A stretch of 64,000 bases of DNA from Myoxocephalus aenaeus (Eukaryota > Chordata > Actinopteri > Perciformes > Cottidae). How positions within the stretch are numbered: position 1 is the stretch's first letter; each line of letters begins with the position of its first letter. Location of the stretch: assembly GCA_038501785.1 (NCBI GenBank), contig JBAMJR010000187.1, positions 254,501 through 318,500 of the forward strand, given 5' to 3'. Of the stretch, positions 1 to 13,829 are shown piece by piece. The notes under the pieces were generated by a model that worked only from the letters and a program-made list of their open reading frames with translations, searched no databases and was not told the DNA's origin. The position numbers were made by a program, and so were the translations under genes.

Positions 1-473
1 CTCTAAATTGTGGTAATTTGCATTCGATGGTTGAGGCACGGCTTGTCTCACTGTTTTGCCATTGTGAAGTCAAGGATGATTCATTTTTTATCCTTGAGGT
101 ACAAGTATCCTGCATTTAATAATGATATCTGTCACATTTAATGCATGTGCTTTTAGCGGGTAAGCAACGCCTAAAATTCTTTCTCAGGAATGGGACAGCA
201 TTATGTTTAAAGTTTCAGAGTCCCTGAGCATCATTGTGGCATGACTAGTTGACCTTCTTTGGTAAAATAGTAATGCTCACATGGCTGGATTAATCCTGTT
301 GCTGTCACCAACCGCCCTTGTGCATTGTTTGTATCATATTACCTTCAACATCCCACATAAGTGGCAGCTTCTTTATACCCAGAGACCTAGAAAACATTCA
401 AACTCAGTTAGTTGAGGTATTTTTATTAAATACAACTTTTGGAATATACGCCACCACAATGGAACAGGACGAG

Positions 474-600
474 GTTCTCTAAGCACTGGATGGTGTGGCT
501 TTTTATGGGAGCTGTGTAGACAGCTAACACGCTTGTTGATACATTTGGTGTGAGCAAAATGATCAACAGCAACAGCTTTTCAGAATATTTGGGGAACATT
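474..600 (+). repeat. direct repeat pair, copy 1
   Basis: Shares with 1793-1944, in order, the blocks tctaagcactggatggt, tttttatgggagctgtg, catttggt, aacagcaacagcttttcaga and atttgggg. Diverged by indels and substitutions. Confidence 0.7.
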
Positions 601-754
601 GTTCACTGCAATATTTGATTTTGCATTACAAGTATTGAATTAAGTCTTAATGTAGTCTCTAGTGTTTTTAGGTGATGTATTTTTTTCCTTTTATTGTTAT
701 CCATCATTGCTTGAAGGTTAAAATATGGTAATGCGGCTGGGTCAGATTCCGGCA

Positions 755-945
755 AAATCAAATGAAATCATTAGTTACATATTGTAACTAAAACTCGTAG
801 ATGAGTATAGGCTTCGCCCTCGAACTGTCACTATTGGGTTTATCCCTGCACGCATACGCAGTCATGACGATTTTTTTCACTCCCTTGTGCCCTGCAAAGT
901 CCCCTCTTACGTCCACACTTTCTATATAGCATGCAGCCAGCTAAC
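755..945 (+). repeat. dispersed repeat copy A (GTTACATATTGTAAC family)
   Basis: Contains GTTACATATTGTAAC at 774-788 followed by actcgtagatgagtataggc and ttcgccctcg. The same 15-mer and a similar downstream GCCCTCG recur at 62340. The layout resembles an interspersed repeat common in percomorph fish, as recalled. Confidence 0.55.
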
Positions 946-1792
946 TAGGCATGGACAGCCCCTGGAAAGCGTTGCAGATGGGACGGGTAGCCAATCTGGC
1001 AACCGGTACACCGACAGACACCATTGGTTGGCGAAATCTTCATCTTCTTAAATTCTTCACCTGTTGAAGAAAGAAGGAAAAATGAGAGGAGAAGTTTTAT
1101 ATTGCAGGCGAGTGTGTATGAGTTGTCCATGCAGGGCACAAGGGCGCAAATAAAATCTTCAAGACTGCGCATTCTCGAGGAATAAATAGTGAACACTGGC
1201 AAAACATATCAATCTCAACCTGATGATGTGCCGTGATTGCCATAGTGGTATTCAAATCTTACTGGTCTTTGAACTTGTACATTTTAATCGGATTTTTTTT
1301 AATCAATATAATTTTTTTAGCACATTTAGATATTTAAGTAACTGACATTTTTATTTATATTTGTATTTATATGTTAATTGAAAATGAAGTCAAAACTTGT
1401 ACTCATTATCTGCACAGTATTTGTATTTGTTTTTTTAGGAATGAAAATGCATCAAGATTTAGGGTAATGAGCTTTATGGAAAAACAAAACTAATTATCAT
1501 TGGAAATGTCAGCACCGGTTTCAATTTATCAGATTTTCTCAATCACTTTCATAAAATGTTTTCAGCTGTTTATGGTGGCACTCCAAATTCAGACAGTGGC
1601 GAAAGTGGGTGAGGAGGACAGGAGAAGCCCAGCTGATTGGAAACATCTGGGTGATTGTAGGGTGCACTCCCACATCACCCAACGCTGGCTGAGATTTGAC
1701 AGTGCCCTCTGAAGTGACAGCTTTGACCTCGGTCAGTGTGCATGCGTGCAGCTGCCAGAGACCAGTCTGGCTGAAAAAGAGGACAGAGCCAG

Positions 1793-1944
1793 GCGCTCTA
1801 GGCACTAGATGGTACCGCTGCTTTTTGATGGGAGCTCTGTTGACAGTCAACATTTCAGTAGGGATAAAATACAACCGGCTCGTCAATGCATTTGGTACCA
1901 AAAAATGACCAACAGCAACATCTTTTCAGAAAATTTGGGGCAAT
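1793..1944 (+). repeat. direct repeat pair, copy 2
   Basis: Blocks tctaggcactagatggt, tttttgatgggagctctg, catttggtac, aacagcaacatcttttcaga and atttgggg match copy 1 at 474-600; about 25 bp extra in the middle. Confidence 0.7.
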
Positions 1945-4090
1945 TTGAGAGATGTGTGCCATAGTGTGTTGCTTTCTTTATGACTATCAATATTATGCAT
2001 TCCCTGCAGTATAATTATTGTGTGTTTAAGAGTGCCATGTATATGTTTGGGTTTAATCTCTAGAAATCTAGCAGCTGTTTTGAATCCAAAGATCTTCAGC
2101 AGATGTACATTGTTATTCCAAACAGATGTGTCTGAGAGAAGCAAACACAGAAAGCCCACAATACCTTTCAGATCTGTTACTCAGTGACACACTGTAAATT
2201 GTTTAGCATGTATATTTCGATGAGCGGAGCAGGTTTTGCTTTTATCCAAAAAAAATCTATCCATTTTCTTTTTGCAAAGCATAATGACACTCGTCATTAG
2301 ATATTGTAGCTCAGCATCACCACATAATGGCATTAATATTAATGTTTATGGTAATTAACTTTTTTTCAAGAGGAGCGCTTATTCAGATTCAGATTCATTA
2401 ATGAAATGAATGCAAGGAATGGTCAGATAATATGTTTTTGTGTCCTTGATATGCAATGAGGAGAACTAGACTGACTTAAATTCCAGATAGGTATGCCTAA
2501 ACTGTGTTAATCTACGCTAGCATAGAAGCAATAAACTCTCTGAGAAAAGACTGCAGAAAACCTACAATGTTATAGATTAAACAAAACAGAGTGAAATGGA
2601 GTTCATTTGCATCACCCTCCTCTTTTCAGAGGAGCTAAACTGCTTACCATTATTCAAAGATATCTTTTAAATAAGGCCCAAATATGCGGGTGAAACCAAT
2701 TTAACGAGTGGCCACCAAAGACGTTTGTCAAATGATCTATATTGAGATTTGGACTGTGTAAGCCTCTTATCATCGCTGCTATAAAACACACATCATTCTG
2801 TTTCAGGACTGAATTTCAGAGATATGAAAATACAATAAATGTGACATTTTAAAGCTTGGCTTACTTGTTAATTGCAAAACCATTTCAAATTGAACTTGGG
2901 AACTTAATAAGTGCAAATTTGTGTTGAGGAATGAGATTCACTCTGAAAAGGGAAAGAATCCTGGCTGATTGTGTTTCACGAGAGATCAAGCAGTCTAGTA
3001 TTGCAGGTCATTTGATTTAACTGCTAATCAAGTTGTATTGCAGGTGCTTTCCTTATTTCAGTGACTTTACAACCTCTTTGCTCTGTAAGTATTATCAAAC
3101 GGTGAAAAGAAAACTATAACTTTTGTGTGTATTCTCTCAGCGTTTTCCGGAATGTGCTCGAAAGGCATTTTAGTAAATGTAACAAAGGATTGGAAGATAA
3201 TCACATTTGCATGAAGCAGGGGACAATAAGGACAACATCACTCATGCGGAAGAGTTTAATTACCTCAAAGAAAAACAAATTAATGCATCCTCTTTAACCG
3301 TCTGCTGATAACCAACGCAGAGGAAAGAAATCGCTGAACACCTTGTTCGGCAGCAGCAGCGTGCAGCCTGATGCATCATGTGTAGGTGTGCGTAAACATT
3401 AAGCCAGAGCATAGAGTGTTATATCTTTAGCACACTTTCATTGTAAACTCTAACAACCAACATCCCACCCATCAGACACATCCTGACACTCACAAACACT
3501 GCAGGCATCAACCTGTCAACAGATGGTGCAGCTACCTTTAGTGCCTTAATTACATATTCAGCATCAGCAGTTATTCTTGTGTCAAGTGAAACTAAAACAG
3601 TTGCTTATCTAGCAACACGTCGATACAACGAGTCCAATGTTACTGGCATCTGCTAATGAGCTGCTATAATGAGGATCTAAATTTACAAAAAGTGAAAAGT
3701 GATAGGATTTTAAAGGATATGAACGCTGAATCAATTATGAATTGAACTCTAACTGATATTGAGTTGATGGAGACGACACGTTCGCTCTAAAACAATGTCA
3801 CAATTGTACACTTTGTGTCTTTACACCCACTATGTGGCTTGTTAGGCTCTCTTTCTAGTTCCGTAAACACTGCACACTCCACACACCGCACAGTAAAGAT
3901 GGATGAGCAACACTCCCCGGTTACTACAGCCACATGTATTTAGAAACAGTGGGGAGAGTTTTGGAGGTGAGGAATAATTCCAGCCAGCGGTTGGTGCCCA
4001 GTTTGAGAAAGAGGAGGAGGACCACCATGGGGCACCTGACAGTGATGAAGAGCATGGGCACATGCTGGCAGATTCATCTTGAGCCACAGT

Positions 4091-4138
4091 GAGAGAGAGA
4101 GAGAGAGAGAGGGGTGGAGTGAGAGAGAGAGAGAGAGC
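4091..4138 (+). repeat. (GA)n microsatellite, interrupted
   Basis: Two GA runs separated by ggggtggagt. Confidence 0.9.
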
Positions 4139-7100
4139 TCAGGAGGGAGGGCAGACAATGGCAGAACACAGGTTTAACAATAAAAACAGCATAGAGTGCT
4201 GTCTTTGAGGTTTGTTCTGCAGCAGCAAGGTGCTGTAACTCTCTTTGCAACCTGCAGGAAAAGAGTGAGGCAGAGAGGAAAAAATACAAGGAGTGAGCTT
4301 GAGATTTTCTTTGTGACTAACAAATTGACACAGGGCTTTCTAAACATTACCTGCTACTTGGCCAGTGTTGGTCAATTACCTGTCACTCCACAATTATTGT
4401 ATTCACCACTTCCTCCACTGTGTCCCCTGTGTGGTATTGTGATAGGGTTGATGCTGATCACAGTCCCCAGCTCTCTGCGGTCCAGCCGGCTGTCAGACAG
4501 GAGCTGAGCGGTGTGCTGGGATGTAAACCAGTGCATGTCTTTGATGACTGAGATGCACCCTTCTCGTTTGTATTTATGTATTCAAGCTGCCCTCTGCTGT
4601 TCGCATTCCCAATGACAGGGGATGGAACAAAAGAAAATATCAAAGTTTCACCTTAAATCACGACTAAATGGGAAATCACCCCTTATGCTGTTTTTCTTTT
4701 TCACGTTAAACTTCTTTCACGATGTGTCATGATGACGTGACGTGGGTATTCATAGAGCAATCAAAGGACATGTGTGAAGGGTTATTATCACTGCTTTTCC
4801 CCACACACAAGTGACACCAGGGGTGTAGATGTAAGCGATAATGGAGGTGGAGGTAGTCAGCTAGATGTCGCTGAATAGGTACCTGTGGATAAAGCTTTTA
4901 ATGTAGTTCAAGCCGATCCTTGCTTCACATCAGACACAGCCAGATGTTTACAGCGAGATGGTCTACACATGCTTTAGAGACATTCCAGCAACAAAGCTGA
5001 AGCCGTTTTGATTCTAATTCTTTCTTCAATTCACATCGTCTTTCATATCCTGTTAACTAATGTTGCTTCCACACTAAAGAGAGAAACCTTTAACAACCTC
5101 ATTCACATGTATTTGTTTTACAAAGTGAATCCCTCATTTTTTTCGTCCCAATTATCTTTGACCTCACCATACAAAATGATGCAATTTTTCCCATACCTGA
5201 CAATTAGATTATTGCTGTTATTTTCAGAAATGTGCAGGCTGAATGATAATATGTTTCTGAAATGCAAGTGGCCCATATGCTAACTAGGGCAACATATTTC
5301 CCCTTCACATTTGCATATCATCTGAATTCAGTTACCTGACACAATTGCAGAGATCAACACAGTTGATGTGTCAGCTACATGTATGTGTTGGCTTGTAAAA
5401 TCGGCTGCACTCAAAGTCAAGTGGATGTTAATGCCCCATAGACCCGTCTGTCTGATTTCCCTCATAAAGCAGGAGCGCATTTATGCAATAGCTCTCCTTA
5501 CATCTTTTAAGAGAAAATTGTGGAGTTTAACCTCCCAATATTATCTCTCCTTTTTTCTTTGTGCAGGGAACAGGCGTATATCCACAAGGAATTTGGCACA
5601 CTCCACACAGTCAAGACGCTGATAATCCCAAGTCTTTGACTGCTGATAAGACGGCCAATTTAACATAATTATAAACCAGTAGTATGAATAGTAACGATTC
5701 ATTAATTCAGTGCATAGAGGAAGGTGATAATTCAAATCTAGCATTTACTCACAATTATCACACATGATAATGATTTAATTAAATCCTGCTCAGCTTTTGG
5801 CATTATAAACATAATTGTTACACAGTAAAAAACAGTTTAACATAATAAAATCGGAGAGAGTGTAAATTAAATGATGTCTTTGCTGCATTAGAGGGTGAGG
5901 CTGACAAATCCCTCTCCCAATACAAATGCTGTTGACCAACACTATTATTACCTCCACACTTAATTACTTTTTGCTTTTTGGTTTAATTGCTTCAATAAAA
6001 AATAATCTATAACGCTTTTTTAATTACACTTTCCGAGTGACCTATGTAAAGAGAATTTTATTATGTGCGCACAGTAATTACCCTGTCACAGTCCAGTTAG
6101 GGGCTATTGTCTAGCTATCCTTTGCATAGCTGTTACTGGCATGACCAGCATTCTTAAATACCTATTTACTGAGCTCACAACTTTTTCAATAGTTGCCCAA
6201 TATGCATAACACGTGCACATTTGTGCCAGATATTTTGGAGAGGAAGTCAGGAAGAGAAAGTCAAAAACAGCAATATAATTATGTTACTTCATCCTGCCAA
6301 AGATTTTACCAAGTTTAAATTATAGAAACAAAAGCATAATAATAATTTCTCATCACAGTATGTCGATGCAATAACTGTTGCTTTTGGTGAGAAATGTGTA
6401 CGCTTGTGTCCATGGGGGAGGGGCTGTAAAATGAAGAAATCACTTATAATTAAAATGCTGAGGATATTGAGCAATATGTATGTTGCCAATGAGTTGCTAA
6501 TACATGCACAATACTTGTGATTTTTGTTGTTGTTGTCAATCACATAAATGGCATGCTCACCCTAAATGTTATTGCGGCCCATGATTGCTTTTAGTTCCAT
6601 TTGGTTAATCATGCAATTAGAAAGCAGCACATAAAGTGGAACAGCTTTTTAAACCATCTATTGACTACTGCCTTGTCGGTGCACTGATCCACAATCTTTT
6701 GATCCATGGTTGTAATTCCTTTCTTCACATAAACAGTGTCACATAAACACCTCATGAGAAGTTAACAGAAGCACCTCTTTCTGTTAAATAGATAAATTAA
6801 GAGGTCACATATATTGAGATACATTCAATACCACAATACATACAAACAGGAATGAAGGAACAAATAGCAAGTATTAAAGTAATTGTGTATTTATTATTGC
6901 AGCTGTACATGTTCATTTGCCTCCCCTCCCCCCACTGGATGACTGGAGGCTGCCCCTTCCTTTGTATGGGTGGCCTTGTCAGTCCTCATCCACTTCCCAG
7001 CAGCCATGGCCTTCCAAAGACCTCAAGCTTAACGGCAGCTCCTCTTGGAATGTTCTTCCAAGGCACCAGTAAAATAATTACATTAAACTAACAGAATATG

Positions 7101-10100
7101 TGTGGCCATTGTTGTTGTTGTTGTTGTTGTTTATGGTTTTATAACATGTTCCACTTACAGCTATATCACAAACAGCATAGAGAAACAAAGACTGAACATT
7201 TTCACCACTCTATTAGGTAAAATATATTACAATACAACAGCTCAGCCATAAATGATACCTTTGCAAAGAGTTAAGTTTGGAAGTTTTGACACTGGACTGC
7301 TTCATTAAGAGAGATGTTTCTAATCTGTAATTGTTTTGCATTACATTGTATAGGTGCGCCTAATAAAGTGGCTCGGGCGTGTATTTCTATCAACACTGTA
7401 CACAAGCACAAATATAGTGTACTGTTATGTTAGGAAAAAAATGTGTCCGGCAATAACATGATCTGAAATATCTCTGTCAGAACAATTGAATCAGTAGCAG
7501 TGTTAATTATCCTCAAAACCAAAATATACATTTGACTGACGCCTACAGTATCTTTTTCAAAGTCTAAAGATGAACAGCAAAGGCCATAACACTTTAGAAC
7601 TTTATATATTGAAGCCATGAATCATATGGATCGTTTGAGCAGGTTAGAATATGACCCCGCTGTAACACGAGCGTTGACCGTGTTGAAAGCAGACTTTCAG
7701 AGAAATTCACAATTTCCAGCTGTACTAGGACAGCCTCAAAAACATAAAGCCTCAAAGCAGATATATGGTCCTCAGAATCACTGAGCGAGGGCTGAGTGGG
7801 GAGCAGTGGGACAGCCTTGGGACAGGGGGCCTTCTTCATGCTGGCTTGCCAGAGAGATGCCCAAAGCATGAACAATTAGAGGGGTCCCTGGTGCCTCTTT
7901 GCTCTCTGTGCGCCTGGTGGGCTGCTCTGTAAGGCACTGGGGGGCTTGTGGAACTGACTGGGCTGGCTGGGCCAGAGGCATAGAGCTAGGGGAGGCCTGA
8001 TCTCAATAATCCTTTTGCCCCCAAGAGGCTGTCACACCACTCACACTGCTGGAAGCTAGAATGGAAATGGACCGAGGGCTTTCTGAGGCTTTTACCTGCT
8101 AGAAGAGCTCATCACTGAGAGACAGAGACGCACTGGGAACTCACCATAGTTCAAACACAGAGATAAGTTATTTTTATAAAATTGAACCTTGACCTTTGAA
8201 TTTGACACGCAGCATTGTAAAACATCAGTTTTGTTATATAAATGTACTTGCATAAAATGTCATATACAAATCTGTAAATAGGCATCCTGCTTAAGTAAAT
8301 TCTAACACATCTTGATTCAAACAGAAAGGCATCAATAGTATTTTACACCCATACATATTTTCCTCTCATGAGATCTGAGACTCCTTTACTTAAACGAAAG
8401 AGAGGAAAAGAGGTATAACCCTGTTGCAATTCTTCTCCGCAGCCATTCTCCGCTTTCATTAATTTACAATTTCTTCTTGAAATTCCCTGGACCATGGCAT
8501 AATCTATTGGCCTGGTGGAGTATATATGATGTAGAATCACCTTGTTGTACAACTTAAAGTGAGCTGTCCCATATGAATATGGCCAGAGTCAAAACCATTG
8601 TCCTAATTAGACCGACATGCCTCCGAATGTGAGGGGAAACTTAGTGCAAATGGATAAAGGTCTTTCAGCACTCTGCCACTGGCTGTCTCAGTCCCTTAAT
8701 GTATTACCACCTGCACCCGCAATCAGCACAGGAACATTTAAATGACTGTGATTCAGAGGAGACCAAGCTCCAAACTGGTAGGAAACACATGAGAGGTGAT
8801 TTAAGATATTGGCTGTAATGAAGCTGACCGTTGGCAGGTCTGCTCAGAATGTGATGGAGGAAATTAGGGGCGGGAACAGGTCATAGACGTACATATACCG
8901 AGGGCACAGCACCAAAATGAAATGCAGAGTAGAAGTCTACAGACCAATGTGCTGTTTACTCCGTGTCAGGTAAACATCAAGCATGGTGAGCTTCGGGTGT
9001 CGGTAAAGATGATATAATCAATGTCTTGTGTTTGTTTTCCAGCAGCTAGAGTGTATTGTGGTGTTCCGTTTTTATCACCTCTGACTGCTCTCTTCCCCAA
9101 CATCCCCCCTCCCCCCCATATACGGCAACACAAACACAGAGAAATAAACCTCCCTTGAGGTTGAAAATAACATATTTTACACTTTATATATTTCTTAATA
9201 GTAAATTACACAAAACAAACACGGCAAGGAATAATCAAAAGTGTGCGGCAACATTAGTTTTTGAAGTGTAAAGGGGAAAAGCTTTGACAACAAATAACGG
9301 GAAAAAGGACAGCCTACGGATAGAACATGAGGAGACGGAAGACAGGCAACATCTGGGTCCGGCTTCTCAGACTGATAGCTGCTAACTGATCCCTGTGATT
9401 GTGATTGACAGGCACTGACCACCACTCTACTGGCCCTGGCTTCTCCACACTGCTGAGCACAGCAGGTAGTGTGAAGGCTCGCTGAGATTCCCAATAAAAT
9501 GGACATTACAGGGAAAAACAACAGCCGTCCTCACAGAGGTGAATGTTGGGCACGTAGCACTCCTCCATCACACAATGTACCAGGGTTCACTGACTCTGTG
9601 CTGTTTCAGGATTGCAGAGTATAGAGCCACACTCAGGCAAACATCTTATTGAAAAAAGTAAAATGACCAGTGGTTCTCTTTGGTGGTCACCCAAACAAAA
9701 GAGTGAGAATTAGATACTGCAGCGGTAGTGTTGCGCTATGATGTTAAAGATAAATCTACATGGAATTAGGTTAAATAAAACAGAAAAGCCTGCTTGCTTC
9801 AATTGTTTTTGACAGTTGCGGCTGTTAAAAGCATGCTTTAAATAAGTGTTTAGTGTTTGTCCTTGAAATTTGTCGAGCAATATTCATGTGGTTTCCAAAA
9901 ATGAAAGTATATCTATAATGTAGGTTACATAAGTGTCGTCTTTATCCGGTAAATATTCCCATGAGCAATGAAAATAAAGGCACAAAGCCATTTACATCCC
10001 TAATTTTCACATCTATTTAAGAGATGAATGCTTTGATACCAATGCAGTGTTTATCTGCCGTCTCTTGGGATTCATTAAAGTGAACCCTCCTTTCAAAAGA

Positions 10101-11146
10101 TAATCTATTGCTTAATTAAACTTCCCAAATATGAAATTTGAACCCACATGTCTAGAGAGAAGTTACTGCTTTGTTGTTCCCTCATTTGCACACTATTTTA
10201 ATGAACAAGTTGCTAAGATATATTGCCATTTGCATGTAAATAAAGCTTTTCCTCAGCATTTAACAGTTTTGATTTGGATTATATGTGTTTTTTTGTGCTG
10301 GACAAACCTCCCAAGAACAAGAAATTCAAGCCCGCTGACTGCTTAGTAAATTTCACAGCTTCTAGCTCTGAAGCACATCATTACAATGTGTGAAATTTTA
10401 ATCAGAGATGTTGTGAAGAAACAGCGATCAGCCAACGAACATAATTAATGTCCTCTGTCATAGAGATTATGATGGCAAATTTGAATGTGTAAGTGTTTTA
10501 AAGAGCAGGGGGAAATGCATTAGCTAAATTACATAGCATGACATGAATGAGCCATCATGCTTTTCTGTCAGTTTATGTATGCACAGATATCCTTTATTAC
10601 ATAGGATGCCATTACTTCCCTTTTAATTGAACAGCGTTTTGTTTGGCACAGGCCTACTGAACTTTGCATCAGCCATGCATAAATTATATGCATGGCTTCC
10701 TCATATGTGTCACAATCAAAGCAGATTTGCAGAGCAAGATGCAACCCATGACTTAGTGTACATTGAATACAAAGTTAACCAAGATAACACAAAACAAAAA
10801 GGTTTTATGTCCTGAAATTAATTGAAAATATACTCTACATGGCTCCTGAGTGTTTGCAGGGGCATTCTAAAGGTAAGTGATCTACAAATGTGTTTATATA
10901 TTATTTAATTGCTATATTAAGGCATAACTGTATTGTAAGAGTTGCTGTTGCCATGACAATTTGTTTTATAATGCTTACTTGCTCATTAAAATGCAAATTG
11001 TGCAAATGCTTTCATTTTCCAGTACCATAATCCAGACTCAGACTGTTTATCCAATCATCAACTTCACTATAAAGACAAGCTGGGGTTTACAGGGTGCTGC
11101 GGCTAAGACCAGGCATATGCTCACACACATGCACCCACTTGCCCTT

Positions 11147-11147
<1 letters not shown>

Positions 11148-11219
<72 letters not shown>
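11148..11219 (+). repeat. (CA)36 microsatellite
   Basis: Uninterrupted CA over 72 bp. Confidence 0.97.
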
Positions 11220-11222
<3 letters not shown>

Positions 11223-11570
11223 GCACAAACAGTAACAGCACTCAGTAAATATTACCATGCCACACACTCACACATAGATTAATATAGTTTGAAGATCAGG
11301 CCAAAAGTACTCAAAGTACTTTAAAACAATACTTGACTGAAGCACAATTCAGGACTCATTGTCAAGGACCACGTTTAATGTAGAAATATTTCTGTAAACC
11401 AGGAATTTATTTATTCTTTAAATCACATTTGGAAAGTCCTGGCTCACAATTATTGTATCGCTAAAAATCAATGGAACAAGCAAACGCCGGTCCAATACAT
11501 AATTACATGCAGAGAGATAATGCTGCTAAGTTATCCCAGGTTGTCGTTAATGTGTCACTAATGTGTGTGT

Positions 11571-11574
<4 letters not shown>

Positions 11575-11631
<57 letters not shown>

Positions 11632-11641
11632 GAGAGAGAGG
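11575..11641 (+). repeat. (AG)n microsatellite
   Basis: About 67 bp of AG with one AT interruption near 11625. Confidence 0.95.
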
Positions 11642-13636
11642 GAAGACTGTACACCTGGCACCATGCCCAGCAGTTGCCAGGGCCGTACTCTAGTTTCTGT
11701 CACCAGCGTTTGTTTCACAAGCCTCCTAATCAATTGGAATGCAGCCCCTGAAATAGAACTTGGCACCGGACTCAACTCCTCATTGTGCCTGCTGGTCAAT
11801 GCTCAGAGAATACCACCCGTCACTCATGTCACTTTCCAATTTCCCCCTTTAACAGGGTAAGCGGGGCGGACATTAAACAAATTTTACATTACTGGCTTGC
11901 CAGCTTGTAAGAGGAGGATGCCTACTGTACAATACTTTACACTGGAGTTGTTTGCAGTGAGTGTTCTGCCAGGTGTGTGTCCTTTTGTGTTTGGTTGACA
12001 AGCATTGTTAATGAAATCAGAGCTGATGGCAGAGAGCATAAAGAGGACCAGTAGGGTTGGTTAGTGAACGCTCACTGTGAGGAGAACTGGAACTGCATTC
12101 ATTCTAATTTACTTAAGACAGCACTGAGTGGGTTCAACACCCAAGTACACTGCCATTAGTCCATTTGATACACTGTCAGGCGCTGGGATGTAAATTGCTG
12201 ATTCCCCTCACAACGCATAAACAGCGGATAAACAACCCCCAGCAGGAAACCTGAAGAATGATAGACCATTGCATCAGCCTCTGCATGTTGCCATGTGTTC
12301 CCCAACTAATCAAGGGCAGCCCACTTCTCCCTGTGTCCATCTTGGCCTGCCAACAGATTCATCGCTGGCCGGGTTAAACAGGAATAAAGACGTGTTAGTG
12401 TCACGTTTGACTGATAGAGAGAAGTTCCTAGATTGCCGCTCCACAATTGTAAAAGTCTGACTGCGTATTGATTTGTGCTACATAAATCTTGTTTTCTGTC
12501 TGTGCAAGTGAATCAGTCGTGACCCCTAGGGTTAAGAAACATTGTCGAGGCTTTCAGCTGGCGTGTGAGCCAACAACGCCCATGCATTGCAATAGCCATG
12601 CCCCATCTTGTCATTTCTCAGCCTGCCTGGCTTTACTAATTGCTGGCAATCAACAGACAATATGATGGGGCTGAAAGAGGTGGTGGGTTTCTTGCCGTTT
12701 TTGGCTCTAACAAGGAGGTTTGAGGCTCCTGCAGCCAAAAACTATCAACAATGGATGTGAATTGGTCAGCAGGAGTCTGTGAGTTACAACCTGGATTAAT
12801 TGGCATAAGGGGATCCAGCATGGCTTGCGCCAGATCACATTAAGCTGATGAGATTTGACTCAGTAAACTTTCACAAAGGCAAATCCCTCGTTACAGTGGC
12901 TGAATGAGACTAGCATGTAATTTAACTTTACCTTCTCTGTAAATCCTCCCCTGAAAAGACATTCAAATAGCGGCTGAACAATATGCATTTACTGGAGAAA
13001 CTTGGACGTAACAGTTGCCTTTTACAAAAAAACACTATTAGCTTGAGACTAGCTGAAGGCAACAAGGTACACAATATGTAGGTTGACCAATATAACAACG
13101 ACAATATTTTGCAGGTCCCTTATGCCCACTTTTTGCTTTAATAAGCCATGGAGACATCAGGTGTTAAATTGTTTAATCTTTCAATAGTATATGAAATCCA
13201 TTTGTTTGTGGGCTTGGGAAGATTACCATTGAGAAAGTAATGACATTATAACAGGTGCCATTATCATCATTTATCTTTCTGACATTTAAAGACTCACTAA
13301 ATGCCAAACTGTTCCTCAGAGACAGGAGCTTTATTCTACGTGATGTTCAAACACTTTTAATTACAGGATCTTTAAATTATAATAGTGTCCATCTGCAAAC
13401 TCATAAGGCATAACAGAGGCTTATGAAAAAACATGTGAATTATCTTGGGTTTAATTTTGACAAAATAATTAATATGATGCCGCAAACCTGAAATGCTTTC
13501 CATTTTATTGGAGAAATCTGCCTAAACAAGTGATCATGCTAATCCCATGATATTGGACACACATGGGTCCTGTTGCAAGCCATAAATGTTCATGAGGACA
13601 ATTGGCTAATGTTCATCAATACACCTGCTGAGAGGG

Positions 13637-13742
<106 letters not shown>

Positions 13743-13811
13743 ATAGGTAGGGAGAATGAAGTAAGTTAAAGAGAGAGAAGATAACAGAATTAAACAGCTA
13801 GATATAGAAAA

Positions 13812-13829
13812 GGGGGGGGGGGGGGGGGG
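13812..13829 (+). repeat. pure G18 tract
   Basis: Eighteen consecutive G, about 70 bp past the GT array. Length in the assembly may be unreliable. Confidence 0.95.

Larger units (their letters stand above)
1..11140. other. upstream intergenic DNA, left part
   Basis: No gene supported. The first 2.2 kb is repeat-bearing (see the copies at 474, 755 and 1793). 2200-11140 is AT-rich, largely free of visible repeats apart from a GA run at 4091 and a (GTT)n near 7110-7131. It contains POU-octamer strings ATTTGCAT at 2605, 3205, 5309 and 10228 and ATGCAAAT at 10991. It could hold conserved enhancers of kcnh7, but I cannot show conservation. Confidence 0.6.

Noticed and set aside
11047..11282. His-Thr and Val-Cys repeat frames
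   Set aside because: Translations of the CA array in different frames.
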